A DNA stretch of 64,000 nucleotides from Ciborinia camelliae. Taxonomy: Eukaryota > Ascomycota > Leotiomycetes > Helotiales > Sclerotiniaceae. Made by a program: the position numbers and the translations under genes. The DNA lies in assembly GCA_025890175.1 (NCBI GenBank), contig JANPYM010000004.1, positions 424,007-488,006 of the forward strand. The letters are read 5' to 3'. Every line of letters begins with the position of its first letter. Position 1 is the first letter of the stretch. Below, one piece after another: positions 1 through 13,488 of this stretch. A model generated the notes under the pieces. The model ran no database searches, had not been told where the DNA came from, and worked only from the letters and a program-made list of their open reading frames with translations.

Positions 1-3000
1 TCTCCTCTCCTCTCCTCCCTCTCTCCCCCTCTCCCCCTCTCCCCCTCTCCCCCAAAACATCCCCTCAAATCGTCACAAATCATCACAAACAAAATCGTAA
101 CGCTACGATCCAAGCTTCGATGAGAAGCTAATTTCCATACGAATGAGTCATCAATCCATCCAATCTATCTACTACCAGACCAGACCAGACCAGATCTGCA
201 TACTCCATATAGAGTATCTGCTTCTTATTTTTTTAATTCTCTGGGATGATTTACTTCTGCATTCACATCCGCATCCGCAACGCATCGGCTTCCAAAAGAA
301 AGAGCGCGAGAAGATATATTCCATATATTCCATTTCAATTGAAATCACCAAGAGCAGGACACGCATATCGCATATCGCAAGAGAGCGTCATTTTCCTTTC
401 TACCAGGAGCAAAATAGCAGAAGAGCAGAGGAAATAAGAAATAAGACAAGAAGAAACAGGAAGACGGTATTAGGAAGAGGAGAGGAAATATCAAATTAAA
501 TCAAATCAAGACCTCTACTTATCAAGTATCAGACATTCAATCTCTAAACACGTTATCCGTGTCCGGAATTGATAGAGAGTGCTTCTAGAGTGGAAGATAG
601 AGAGTTTTGATTCATGAGTATTGAGTATTGAGCGATGTAAATCCCGTTAATGACCAATGACCTTGAAATCAAGAAACTTTCAGAGGGAAATAAAAAACCT
701 TTCCATGTCTAAATTTCAAGCTCCAGAACTTAATAGTCTTTAATACTTTTAATAATCAGCTTCACAGCTTCAATAGATAATGAAGAGATTCAGATACGGG
801 TTTCAAGCCGTTAAAGGGATAAAGAAGGGAGGATATAGATACATGTACAGGTAATTATATATAACTAGGTATGAAGCAAGCATATTTCCTTCGACTTTCT
901 CAAAGAGATATATATATATATATATGACCAACCCCCTCTCTAGCCCCTTATCCGAAGTATCAAGCATCAAGTAATAGAATAATAGGTTTTTTTTATTTAA
1001 AAAAAAGAGCCCCCCCGCACCCCTCGCCCCAGGTTCAACGCAAGCAAAATGGTAATGGGAAGTTCAACGATAAAGGGATAACTCAAGAGAGAACGATCGC
1101 TGCCGACCTCTTTGTTCACGATGAAGAGGTTAGGTTACTGACCTCGTAGACCAAAGTAAAGTTTCGCTTGGGAATCTATCGACGCGCCTGTCTGTAGGAG
1201 GAGGTACAGAGATGCGAATCTAGAATTCTACGTCTGAATTCACGAGATCATCGTTCATTGCATAGATGATCACTTTCTCAAAGCTGTAGATAGGTAGCTC
1301 GTCACTGGTCTAGGGATTTTTCCCCTGTAAGAAATGAAGGTTCGTGGTGGGCTCGGGAATATCATATGATGATCTCTCTTCGAGAGTATATATGTCTTGC
1401 TGATGATGATATTTTATGAGAGATCCCCTACTCTTCCAGCTTCATGTTCATGGGAAAAACCTCATCATGAATTGTGAATTCAACGTGAAATTGCGACTAC
1501 GCAACTATCGGTCTTCTGACTCCTCCGTCAACATTTTTGAACTGTTTTGAGATATATTAACAAATCCAAAGTGAAAGCCCCCATGATCTCGTAATCCTCG
1601 CATGTAACTACTTGCAATTGCCAACCAATAGTCAACTGAACCGAAAATATTCTTCAACAAATCACATGACCAAATATGGTACCGGCGAAGCAATGACGGG
1701 TGATGCAAGAGAACAAGGTATATCTGCAAGTTGGAAACATCACAACAATAGCCTACCTATCGGAATATTTTTTTCTTTTCTCCTCTTCGACATCCATGAC
1801 TTATCTTTCAGCCTTTCTCGGCGGGATCTTCAAATCTTGATTCCGATTGGTGGATTTGGGGAGGAAAGATGACCACCAACTGTTGAACCGGTTGGTTGAT
1901 GAAGAAATATCATGGCATCTGACTCCATTTGCCGTCATTAAATGATTTGATTGACTCTATGCAGATATCAAGTTCTTCGTTTACTGTAGAAGAGTCAATA
2001 ATACAGTCCGTATATTGAGAGGCAAAGAATTCGCGTAAATTCATTGATGATTCGATATGAATGACTTTTGGGTCCTTTGGTTGTCCTTATGAAGCATGAC
2101 TTCAAGTGAGAAATGATATCTCCGAGCGATAAAATTCCCACTTTTCCGCCCCGATTTTTCCAATGTCTTGAATATCGTAAGTTTGATTATCCAAGAGTCA
2201 AGAGAAGGATGGAAATGGGGCAATTTTACCTTCGAGAATTGGAAGCTTCCGTAACCCCCACCGGCAAGCATGGGAAGTTTGGAAAGAGTCCCTCCTGGCA
2301 ATAAAGATTCATATAAAAAGAGCATGGTAAACGAAAATAGGGGACCCAGTCCGTGGTAGTCAGCCAGGAGGATATCGTTGGATTCGTTGCGAACAGACCA
2401 CATCATATCTCTTTAGTATATGAAGGTTTGATCATCATATCGGTTCGCCCCGCAGTCGATATTAAGTTCATTGAATGGTGATGGATTATGATGGATCCTT
2501 GAGAAAAAAGGGGTTCGCGACCGGAGGAGACAAGGCTTTCCAATCAAATCATACATTTGCGGTGAGTGATGGATATTCGTCCTTGGGATTTCATTGGCCT
2601 TGTGTTAGAAAACAAGGTAGGCATATGCGTGGGCCTCGACCATCTCGATTTTGAAGAGTCCAATTATTTGGTACTGGAATTTGAATGGAACTTATTCCGA
2701 AATGAGAATCTCGGTTCTTCGTATTCTAGAAGGTGAAGAAAACCGGCAGAGTGGGTTGTGTAAGGAGTGATTGAGTGTCATTCCAGGTTTCGAGGGGAAC
2801 GATGGAAGAATGAAGCTTTGTGTAATTGTAAGACGTAGGACGGTGAGATAGGGAAATAGAGGAGGAAGAGGAGGAGGAGGAGGAGATGGAGATGGATTGT
2901 GATTGTGATATATGATATGATATGATTGTGATACTGTATATGTATGTATAGGCAGGTATGTATGTATATATATGTAAATGAGATGGATTATGAAGAAAAT

Positions 3001-6000
3001 ATAATATAATATAAATATCTATAATACCAGATATCAAAGGATATCTATGTAGGTAAGACTTTACAAGTATGCAATGGGATTCAAGATAAGTTCCCTCAGG
3101 TACCTACCTAGGTAGTAAGTAATGAACGATATTGAAGTTGTTTTGTAATACAGACTGTACAGTACTCAATACACAGTACAGTAACAACCAAAAACCGCCT
3201 TTTGTTTTAGATCTCTAGTACTACTGGTACCTACCCAATCTTGATGGGACTCGAAGATTTGTTATTATGAATAATAATATTCTACTTCAAATAATAATAA
3301 ATAAATAACCCGAAATGGATTGATATTGATATTGATATTGCCCAGGTGATATTGGTTTGATTTGACTACCTAGACCATCTAGATGGGCATTAATGATTGT
3401 CTCACAGACTCGCACCCAAATAATAAATACCTACCCAACCTAAGCTAAGCATCCAGAAAGTATCAATATAAACAAGTATGTAGGTATTTTTGGAAAACCT
3501 GGAATAAGCAAAAGAAGGTTCAAGGTTCTCAGACCCTTTTTTCCCATTCATTCTTTCCAGAGTTCCAAGAAAGATCTGGTAGAAGGACTCGCTAGTAGGT
3601 ATCTAATATCTATCTATGAATGAATGGATACCTTTTAATATCCTGTGGAATAATAGAATAAGAATAGTTTGGTACGGAACATTCTCATAATGGAGTGTGG
3701 AAAATTGGAAATCCACTTCCCGGTAATTGTCTTCTATGAATAAATCCATCCATGACTTGCATCTCTCTAGTATCTAGTATCTAGTGTCTAGTATCTACAC
3801 TAGACTCCGTAACCCGTAATCCGTTAATCCGTAATTCGTAATTCGTAATCTATAATCTGTATGTAGGTATCTTGAACATCATTTTATATTACCTCCTACC
3901 TTCCTACCGAATCACGAAAAGTGTACTCGTAAGTAGAATAGAGAATACCAACTGCAGTCCTCGACTCGACTTGACTCGAGTCCATTTTAGATATACATCG
4001 GAACCTGCAGATACTGTATCAAATGAACCAGCCAGCTGCAGGACGCGTACCGTACCATGTCATGTCATATCATGTCACCGCAGAAACTTGTTCCACATAC
4101 ACCAATGAAAAGTTGACGACGATGCATATTACATAGATGGATGGATAGATATTGTGATCATATTTTTGATACTGCAGTGAGGTAGTCATGATTTACCTAT
4201 GCTATCGAAGAAGTACCATTATTATTATATTTCGTATCGGGCCCCAAGTAATAGGTAGTTGAGTAAATATTGAATAGAGACTTTGGTTTGATATCTCTAT
4301 AAATTCAAATGGTTTATATATATATATATATATACATACTTTATATACTTCATATACTTCCAAGTCTTTAGATTTATTAATATATATTGCCGCTTCTATG
4401 TTATCTTTGACAGCCTTCTCATCCCATCTCATCATATCATAATTATCATTCATTATCTTTGATATGTTTCAACATGGATATGCCCTAAAAAGATATCATG
4501 CTTCACAACATTCAAACGAACTCAACATAATCGATAATCGGAAGCACCAAGTTTGTCCGACAGTACAAACTCGATCCCAAGCAGACAGGGACACTATTGT
4601 AGGTAGGTACTAAAGTACAGACCCGAGAAATCTTGTCCTACATTGGGTACGGTACTTGATGCATATGATATGATATGATACGATATGATATGGTACAGTA
4701 TATATGGTCTTCGAGGAACAATATTGATCAGATTGATGAGATGAAGGAGTTTAATACTTATCTAGGTAGACGGTATAGAAAAAGAGAGTTTTATAGAAAA
4801 GAAAAAAGAAAAGTAATTAAAACAATAATTCATATTCATATTGTACCTATCTATCTATCTATTATCGATTCTTCAGATTTTAAATAAAAGTATAAAAAAA
4901 GCAATCAATTAAAAGATCTACCCAGGTACATACTATATATATACTTTTATTATATCGTGTGATTCCAATTGGTATTTTTTTGCCTTTTACTGATTATGAA
5001 TAGGGAAAATCTTTCTTTCTTTTTGGGCTTCTTTGGAATCTCAATCTCAATCTCCATCTCAACCTCTATTCCCAATCCTCAATAATCTCAATCCCGGGTC
5101 TTCCATATCATCATGTTCATCAAGATGATCAAGTTCATGATAGTAAATTAGGTTAGGTAGGTATTAGATAGTTATTATAGGTATGGTCACTGTAGATGAT
5201 TATTATAGAACGAACCTTGGAACTTGGAACTTGGAATTTAACTTGAATCTCGTTCATCTCATTCCAAGGTTTGTATCAATATCAATCAATCATTCAATCA
5301 TTTATTCCCTCATTGATCATCTTCATCTTCATCTATATCTTCCGCCTTCCACCTTGCACCTTTCATCTTCATCTCCATCTCCATCTATCTCCATCTCCAT
5401 CCCATCTACAAGTACCAAGGTATCTACCTAGGTAGTATCTACCCATACAATAATACATCAAAATCATCCCCTTCCCCTTCTCTTTCCCCTTCCCTTTCCC
5501 ATTCCTTTTCCCCTTCCCCCTTCCACTTCCCCCCCCTCCCCCCTTCATTTTATGAATAATAATAAAATAAAGTGATCATTTGAACCAATGTGTGGTGGTT
5601 ATGGTTTTAGTTTTCCTTGTAAACCAACTAACCCACTTCCAGGTTAGCTTCGTAAGGAGTTACTCTGGCTCTCCTCCCCTCTCAACTTTTAGTTGATAAA
5701 TCCCGAGTCATTAAAGCAGATTTCTCCCTCTTCATCGTTCATCATCACTTAAGAAAGTCTCTCTCTCTTTTTTTTCCCTCTCATCTCCTCACATCACATC
5801 ACAACACCTCACCTCGTCCCAAGTAAATTTCAATCCTCTACTTTGACACTTTGAATTGATATTTTCTTTCTCTTCTCTTTCTTCTCAACATAATGTCCAT
5901 GTCCAAATCGGCACTTTAAATATTCTTCAATCTTCAATATCATATCTTCCCAGACCTACCTATCGAGCCTAGCCATAGGGATATAAACCGACGTATTTAC

Positions 6001-6539
6001 GAGCCCCAATCAAGTTTTTGTCGCAATCTCCCCACAGTAAGGAGAACCAACCCCCAGTACCTATCCAGTATCATCCAGTATACGAAATACCTATTACATA
6101 CATACATACATACCCGACCTACCTACCTACCTACATCTAGGGAGTACACGCATCAGAAATTCGGATTTCAGATTTCAGATTTCAGATTCCAGATTCCAGA
6201 TTCCAGAATAATAATTATTATTATTATCATTCAACCCACCACATCCACATCCAACCAAAAATTATTTTAACCAGGACCACCAAAACAATTTACCTATCTT
6301 TATAGCTTGCTTGATAAAACTCTCGAATACTTCTGTATACACATATTACCGTCGGGTTTATCCTGGATTTTCGCAGCTTATTTGGCTTTTTTTTTTCATT
6401 CAAAAACTTTTGGTGGTTGTGCGGATAATTCAGAGCTAAAGCTTTGAGCTTTGACAAGTGTGCCACCGGCTCCTCTCATCACTTCACACTACAAACTTTT
6501 CATTTCTCTCTCTTCACACCTCAAGAATATCTGCCACTC
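1..6539. other. gene-poor region, long promoter/leader side of the RRM-R3H gene
   Basis: I see no convincing coding sequence here; open frames are short, low-complexity and overlap simple repeats. The stretch holds a CT-rich start (1-55), TA repeats (about 910-925 and 4317-4334), GGA/GAT-rich sequence near 2860-2910, ATATG repeats near 4665-4690, a long pyrimidine tract (about 5460-5545), TACA/TACC repeats (about 6098-6135) and the TACCTAGGTA palindrome near 3105 and 5425. The pyrimidine-rich last kilobase is the likely promoter and 5' leader of the gene starting at 6540. Confidence 0.6.
6164..6205. repeat. 7-bp tandem repeat, six copies in two variants
   Basis: Six heptamers lie head to tail: three GATTTCA copies followed by three GATTCCA copies. 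The sharp T-to-C switch halfway suggests expansion of two neighbouring variants. It lies about 330 bp upstream of the RRM-R3H start codon, so probably in promoter or leader DNA. Confidence 0.85.
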
Positions 6540-8596
6540 ATGATGAGTCAACAGTATCCTGAAATGTTCCAGGATTACCCCCCAAATCGATCGCCAGCGA
6601 CGAGTCGAGCTTATGGCAACATGACTCTTAATCGCCAAACTTCGCGACAATTTATTGATAACTATCAACCGCCCCTTCAAAACGGAGGACTTTACGCTTC
6701 CGATGATGCACCACAATACAATGGAAATCAATCTGGTTATAGAGGCCCCTCCAACAACATCAATTACGCCTACGAAAGTCAGACATGGAACTATGGAGGT
6801 GCGAATGGAGCCAGTACAATGGGAGCCGCGGGTCGTATGAGACCTCAACAACAAGCTCGCAGAGCTGAAATCCCATCTGTACGTTACCCCTTCATTTCCT
6901 TCGATTCACTTTTGCGCACTGTCGAACTTGGTTAACATATCATAGGGATGGATGAATTCAGGTGCTCCGTCCCTTGGTGGCCCCATTACCCAAACAACCT
7001 TACAACAGCATAATTTGTCTGGCATGTTTGATCAACCCCAGCATTCCCATCGTTCACCACCACCCCCAAACCAACAGAACGATCACGAAGAACTTATTCC
7101 AACCGCCATCGTTATCAAGAACATTCCATTTGCTGTCAAGAAAGAACAATTGACAGAGATGATGTCTAACATGGGATTGCCATTGCCGTATGCCTTCAAT
7201 TATCATTTTGATAATGGTGTTTTCAGGGGCTTGGCATTCGCTAATTTCACCGATGCCCGCGAAACGCAACAAGTCATCGATGCATTGAACCATATGGACT
7301 TGCAAGGACGAAAGCTCCGAGTCGAGTACAAGAAGATGCTTCCAGCTGCAGAGCGTGATAGAATCGAACGCGACAAGAGAGAAAGACGAGGTCAACTTGA
7401 GGAGCAACACCGCGCACCAAACATGATCTCCACCGGTTCCCTTCATACTGCTGGATCAATGACTTCGATGAATTCGGGTTTGAGAACCACATCCCCTTCA
7501 CCTGTAAACATGCGTCAAACTGTTGTCACCCCCAATAGCACCGCCGCAGGCAAGTACTAATCTCCCTATCGTGCGCACAATTACTGACTTGATATTCTGG
7601 TTGCAGAGTACGATCTCAATGATCCAACAACATTAAGTTATTACACTGAGCTTCTCCTCTTCAAGAACGATCCCGAAAAAGAGGCTTACACCTTCTCATC
7701 CACGGTTTCGCCTGCCGATCGAAGAATCATCCACACCCTGGCACATAACATGGGGCTAGATCACCACTCTCAAGGACATGGAGAGTTGCGCCAAGTTCAA
7801 ATAATCAAGACCAAGCACGCCAGTCCACCTTTGAATCAAATCCAAGCTGGATATTACAATGAGTCCCAACGTCGTGGACTTAACCGAGCTGCAACAATCG
7901 ACTTCAGTGAACAACGAGCCAACGACGCCGCTTACCAAATGCATACTCTCGGCCGACAAGGTTCCGGTCTTCTGGATATCCCAGGCTCCCCAGGGGTACG
8001 TGACCTACTCAATGGTGGTCAAAGTCTACGAGCTGCGAAATCGTTCGCCGACTTGCGCTCTTATTCGCCATCACCTGTACCATCGTCCGCGAGCTTCCCA
8101 GCTAATTTGAGCCAGAATATCGCCAGATTTCAAGGCAATGATTACGGTCTCGGATCAACCACAGGCGGAACTCCCAACTTGACACCTACATCCGCAGGAC
8201 CCCTAGGCCTACGAGAGGATGCATTTCTTGCCAATGGCATGAACAACATGTCACTTGGATATGATCGCCAGCCTCGTACAAACATCCCTGGACGTATTGG
8301 TCAAGAGAGAGACAACTACACGTCAAATGCCGGCCCTATCGGAAGCCAGCGTCCAGTTAACGGAAGTTTGGAAGACAGCTCCAGAAATGGCCAGAATGCA
8401 GTTCCCGAGAGACAACCAAGAGGACCTACCAGTGATCAATGGAGCGCAGGATTTTCCCGCAATAGACAAAACGGACATGCCAGCAAAGGCAGTGATGGTA
8501 AGTTGTCTTAATTACATCCCTGAAGTGTTTCAAGCTAACCGATTGCCAGATTCATCCGAGCGAACCGGCTTTACCTCTGCTTCTCGATTTATGTAA
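6540..8596 (+). CDS. RRM + R3H domain RNA-binding protein (Pin4/Cip1/Cip2-like)
   Basis: Predicted 626-residue RNA- and nucleic-acid-binding protein, probably acting on mRNA stability or cell-cycle/stress transcripts as fungal RRM/R3H proteins do (inference). Exons: 6540-6878, 6946-7549, 7607-8497 and 8550-8596; phases agree and the total is divisible by three. An RRM lies at residues about 165-242 (RNP2 IVIKNI, RNP1 FRGLAFANF). An R3H domain lies at about 325-383, with the R-x3-H signature in DRRIIHTLAHNMG. The rest is disordered, rich in Gln, Asn, Ser and Pro. I chose the first of two adjacent ATGs. Intron 2 uses a GC donor (GCAAGT), because only that keeps the frame into EYDLNDPTT. The family assignment is from domain order; the orthologue name is uncertain. 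Confidence 0.88.
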
Positions 8597-10212
8597 CACT
8601 CTTCAAGAGATTTACGACATTATGAACATTAGAGCTACGGACGTGATCTTCTCCCACGTATCACAACGTCACATTACTGGCAGCTGTGTTTAATCTGTCA
8701 TTCCCCCGCGGAAGTCCATTCACTTCATTTTCAGAGCACCAGATTTTCCTATGATTAGGTTTGTCAAATTGGCTCTTGTTTACTGTAATTACAATTGTGG
8801 CCTCGATTTCTGTTTTGAGAGCACCCGCGCTCTAGACTCATTTTTACTCGCGGTATATACACGTTTTGCCTAATAACACCACCAATTGGCTTCCGCGAAC
8901 GACGACATATAACGAATCAACCAGGATACCATTAAACCGACTGGGCAACCTTGATGATAACGCTACTATGACTTCCTCCTGGTATCCATCCAAAATAGGA
9001 TCCGGATTATTTTAACGTCTTCGGACAACGAATAATAATAAGGGGTTCCCACACCCCTTTTCTACACACGATTGACGACCGTAACGTCCCGTCATGCTAT
9101 AAAATTATAAAAATTACCTTGGTCTCAAGTTCCAGATATCGACTTACACCGACACCTACTCGCTGGCTCTCGAGTTGAATTTACAGGGCTGACCGAGGAA
9201 TACGAAATCATTGTACTTTAATTGTTTGCTGCTCATTTGGTCATCGAAACTTAAAAATTCTTGTACTGTTGTTACTGGGGGGGCTATTGGTTTCTGAGGG
9301 GGGAGGGGTTTGAAGGCCATGTGCATGTTTGATTTTAGGGTTGCATTGGGTCCTCGTTCTTATTGGATGAAACATCGGAGTAGGACTCCAATGCCCCCTT
9401 TGCGCTTGAATTATGCTGCAACTGATATTATCATGTTATCAAGGCGTCTGGTGGTGGTGGAATAATAGGATATAGGAAAAACATTCATTCATCATCTACT
9501 ATTCGTTCTTCACCATGTAATTTGTGTGAATTTCCACTGGATAAAGTCCTCTCTCCGCTCCCCTCGAACAGAATGTAGATCCCTCCTTCATGAATATTTA
9601 CCTTCCCTCACCGCTATCTTGACTCCACACGGGCCGGGACTTCCGCTCCATACGGGAGGTAATCAAACATCCGAACCCCTTGAATTGATAGACAGATCTT
9701 GAAGTTGGACTCTTGGAGGCTGCAGGTGAAAATTTCCCCTGGTGGCTCAGGTATGCATTGTGATTTAGACGGGGTTGAAACTTGATAGGATGATTGTATG
9801 GACATGTGATATTGAGAAGAGGCGGTGGATGGTGGTATAGATTATAGAGGATTTTGTATTGGGATATGATGTATTGTAGCGTAGGTAATTTTCTATCTTA
9901 TATTTGATGTAGAGATTTGGGATTTTGGAGTAGATACCTAGTAGTAGGTAGGTAAGTAGGTAGGTATCTAAAATGAATATTAAATTGAAAATTGGAATCA
10001 ATGGTTGTTTCCAATTGGCTCCACCTGCAGCTGAGCTACCTTATTATGGCCTTGAATTTAAGGCACTAAAAGTAGCTAACCTAAGCTCGCCCCTACCAGC
10101 TCTAATGAATTTAGTCCAGACCAGAAGACAAAATAATTTATCAACATCTTCCATCGCACCCAACAAGGCCCCATTAATTTGTCGGTCTTGCCAATCCTCT
10201 TGATACCTAAAC
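8597..10212. other. intergenic: 3' UTR of RRM-R3H gene and promoter of CWC27 gene
   Basis: No gene seen. The first few hundred bases are probably 3' UTR. There are G-rich runs near 9276-9310 and GGTA microsatellite near 9940-9970. Short open frames on both strands have no recognisable domain. Confidence 0.55.
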
Positions 10213-11847
10213 ATGTCATCACTCTATAACCTCGAGCCTCAACCCACTGCATCATGCGTCCTCCATACCATGTCCGGCGATATCTCTCTCGAGCTTTGGG
10301 CGCAACAAATTCCCCTCACATGTCGTAATTTTCTGCAACATTGTCTCGACGGTTACTATGACAATACCATATTTCATCGACTCGTGCCCGGATTCATTCT
10401 ACAAGGAGGTGATCCTACAGGTACTGGATCTGGTGGAGAATCTATTTACGATGGCGGCGAATTCGCCGAAGAGAATGGCATATGGCCCATGGAAGAGCGA
10501 AAAGGTCAGAATGCGGGACCGAGAGGAGTGGGCTTTAAAGATGAATTTCATAGCAGGATAAAGTATAACAGGAGAGGGTTATTGGGGATGGCGAATGAAG
10601 GGAAGGACACGAATGGGAGTCAGTTTTTCCTGACTCTGGGAGATACGCAGGAGTTGACGGGGAAGAATACTCTGTTTGGACGAGTGGAGGGGGAAACGAT
10701 CTATAATTTGGCGAGGATGGGGGAGGCGGAGTGTGGTGATGGGGAGAGGCCGTTGTATCCTACGAAGATTACGGGCGTGGAGGTTTTGGTTAATCCATTT
10801 AAGGATATGGTTAGGAGGGAGAGGATTGCGAAGGCTGTGGCTCCGGAGAAGAAGGTTGTGGAAAAGAAAAAGAAGAGGAAAGCGGGAAAACAGTTGTTGA
10901 GTTTTGGAGACGATGGGGACGAGGGTGTAGAGGAACCGGTGGTTAAGAAAAAGGCGAAGTTTGATACGAGGATTGTAATGGATGATGGGACTGCAGATAA
11001 AGAGCCTGAAACTGCAAATAAATCTAAATCCGCGTCGAAAAAGAAGGCGCCAAAAGCACGATCATCCGAATCTCCCAAGACATCGCCAGAGCCAGAGGCA
11101 AGAGCACCACCCAAATCATTGCCAAACAGAGCCGCAAAACTCGATCGAGAGATTTCCTCCTCCCCAGAACCTCAAGTTGAAAAGGTTACCTCTTTGCTAG
11201 ATCGTACAAATGCACAAATAGCAGAACTCAAAGCATCCATGAAGCGGAATGTTCAAACGGCGCCCGAGCCCGAAAAGAAGAAATCCGCTTTAGAAGCAAT
11301 GATACCAGCAACATCTGTTCGTGGACGAAAACGTAACCAGAATGGAAAGTCAAATGCTAGTAGCGACCAAGCGGCCCTAGATATCCTACGGGCCTTTCAA
11401 GAAAAATTGGAATCTGCTCCACCTGAAAAGGAAGTGGTTAAAACCGTACCACAGGACGACACTGAAGCAAAACCCGATGAAAATGGAACAGCTGATGATG
11501 AAGAAGCTGCATTGTGTGATTTGCATTTTATAGCGAATTGTCAGTCTTGTCAATCATGGGAAGCGCAAGGTGAAGAAGAAGAAGATGATGATATTAATGA
11601 TAAGGGGTGGATGTCTCATGCATTAAGTTTTAAAGAAGATAAACTAGGCAAAGATCTCAGTTATAGGAAGAAAGCCGAGGATGAATTGGTGGTGATTGAT
11701 CCGAGGGAGAAAGCTAAATCGCTGAAGGAGGAGATGAGGGCGAAGAGGGAGGCGAGAGCCGGAGGTTCAACCGGGAGAGAATGGGATATGAAGAGAAATG
11801 AGAAATTGGCGAGATCGTCGGCCTTAGCTGGGAGAGGAGCGAAATAG
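10213..11847 (+). CDS. CWC27: CWC27-type spliceosomal cyclophilin
   Basis: Single-exon 544-residue protein of the cyclophilin family, spliceosome-associated (CWC27/SDCCAG10 group), nuclear. The PPIase-like domain fills residues about 10-200, with FHRLVPGFILQGGDP, an FKDEF stretch, GMANEGKDTNGSQFF and LFGRV. The position equivalent to the catalytic-pocket Trp121 of cyclophilin A is Glu in TQELTGKNTLFG. That replacement is typical of CWC27 and suggests weak or no isomerase activity. The C-terminal 340 residues are charged, Lys/Glu-rich and disordered, with Ser-Pro sites and an acidic run (EEEEDDD) before a conserved-looking end (EWDMKRNEKLARSSALAGRG). Length is in the usual range. The start ATG is the first in frame and precedes the domain closely. 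Confidence 0.93.
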   Translation: MSSLYNLEPQPTASCVLHTMSGDISLELWAQQIPLTCRNFLQHCLDGYYDNTIFHRLVPGFILQGGDPTGTGSGGESIYDGGEFAEENGIWPMEERKGQNAGPRGVGFKDEFHSRIKYNRRGLLGMANEGKDTNGSQFFLTLGDTQELTGKNTLFGRVEGETIYNLARMGEAECGDGERPLYPTKITGVEVLVNPFKDMVRRERIAKAVAPEKKVVEKKKKRKAGKQLLSFGDDGDEGVEEPVVKKKAKFDTRIVMDDGTADKEPETANKSKSASKKKAPKARSSESPKTSPEPEARAPPKSLPNRAAKLDREISSSPEPQVEKVTSLLDRTNAQIAELKASMKRNVQTAPEPEKKKSALEAMIPATSVRGRKRNQNGKSNASSDQAALDILRAFQEKLESAPPEKEVVKTVPQDDTEAKPDENGTADDEEAALCDLHFIANCQSCQSWEAQGEEEEDDDINDKGWMSHALSFKEDKLGKDLSYRKKAEDELVVIDPREKAKSLKEEMRAKREARAGGSTGREWDMKRNEKLARSSALAGRGAK

Positions 11848-13488
11848 GGGATTTGAATTGAAAATGGAATGGGAAAGCGGAACAATTCGTTCGGTTACGA
11901 TTAGGGGAGCTGGAATCATTTCTCCGGGCGCCGAATAGGATGAAACGTTGAATGGAAGAAGTGATGATGAATTTTGTGTTCAAAATATGAATCCAAAACC
12001 ATGATGGATCTATAAAGATGAGTCTGGAATGATTTAGTCGTGAAGAATCTTTTGAGCGTATCGTTTGAGCGTATCGTTTGAGCGTATCGCGAGCGGCATG
12101 ACCATGTGTCACAATGATGATAGGTTAAGATGATACCAACGGTTTGGTACCGAGAATTACAACCACAACCACAACCACAAGTCCGTCCGCTCAAAATATG
12201 TCCAGATTAGGAACTCCGGGCTCCTTGGAACTAGATAGGTAGGTATTCATTATTGAAATATGGGCGCTTTAATCTATTCCTAGGTGCATACTAGGTAGTT
12301 GAGTCAATGGGGTAGTTTTGCGAATAGGAACTTATTTGTGTTTTATGAAGATATAGCAATTAGATACCTACTACCTACCTACCTTCGATATTATATGATA
12401 TGATCTGATCTGATATGAATGATCTCATCAATAGCAGTTGGAGCCGTCAGCTGTCAGCCTTGTAAGTATTAATATAATAGCCTTGTATTAGTCATCAATG
12501 TTATCATCCATCCATCTCATCAGCCGTCTTAAAGGTTCTTTTTTTTTGAAGCCGGAGAGTTGTTCCCGGAAAGATAAAATTATTATAATAAATTTTTATA
12601 CAGTACTATGTATGGATGCAAAAGTTGAATTTCATATTACGTTCATTCGTCCATATATACATATATATATAGGTACATACATATATACCTACATCCATCC
12701 CATCCATCCATCCATCCATCCATCCATCCATCTCATCCACCACGTTATTAATCATCTCCAGCTACCTACCTACCTACTCACTCATCTTCCATTCAATGAA
12801 ACATATCTTGAAATATTTACCAAATTATAAATTATAAATTATTCTTATAATTCAGAATTCATTTCATCATTCAATTGATCCATTGATCCTTTCAAATTGA
12901 GTAATCCAAAATCCAAAAGTCTCAAGATAAAATCCCAAAGAACAATAAAAATTTAAAACCAAAACATACAACGAAGATATCAACTTGCAACTTGCATCAT
13001 ACATAACCCCACCACCTCAGCACCCCCTTCAACCTTTGTTAAGAACAATCAGTTATTCTAAGAACCATCTCAACACATCCACCATTGACTCATCACTTCC
13101 GATCTATACCTTTGAAGCGCGTTCAGCATTTATAGATTCATTCTTTCCTTCCTGCACAATTCCATCCTACTCATCGTCGAGCCTCTACCAGAATCTCCGC
13201 GACAATCGCAAAAAAAAGGCAAACATTTTCCAGCATAGATTTACGATTTACCTTCGAGTTTGGTGTCACACATTCATCTGCTTGAAGAGGCTAGGGAGGC
13301 TGCAGGTAGCCTCGACTTTGGACCCGTGAATTGTTTAAGTACAGCCAGTACGGTACAGCAGGTCGATTTATCTTCTCACAATACCCACCTACACCTACCT
13401 ACTTAAACCTAGACCTAGACCGACCTACACCATCTGAGATCATCTATAAAAGTCAGTTCCACGGCCAGACCACACATAAATTCATCGA
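11848..13488. other. intergenic: CWC27 3' side and long leader/promoter of the Hsf gene
   Basis: No gene seen. It contains a 13-bp unit repeated three times (12051-12089), TACC/GGTA microsatellites, (CATC)n near 12690-12740 and a short AT repeat near 12820-12840. Several short open frames between 12985 and 13488 would be upstream ORFs if the Hsf transcript starts that far out. Confidence 0.55.
12051..12089. repeat. 13-bp direct repeat, three copies
   Basis: The unit TTTGAGCGTATCG occurs three times without interruption in the region downstream of the CWC27 gene. No function is evident. Confidence 0.85.

Noticed and set aside
2041..2406. 121-codon minus frame
   Set aside because: No recognisable domain, no nearby splice sites that extend it, and composition like the surrounding non-coding DNA.
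10701..11114. 137-codon minus frame opposite CWC27
   Set aside because: Antisense shadow of a well-supported cyclophilin gene.
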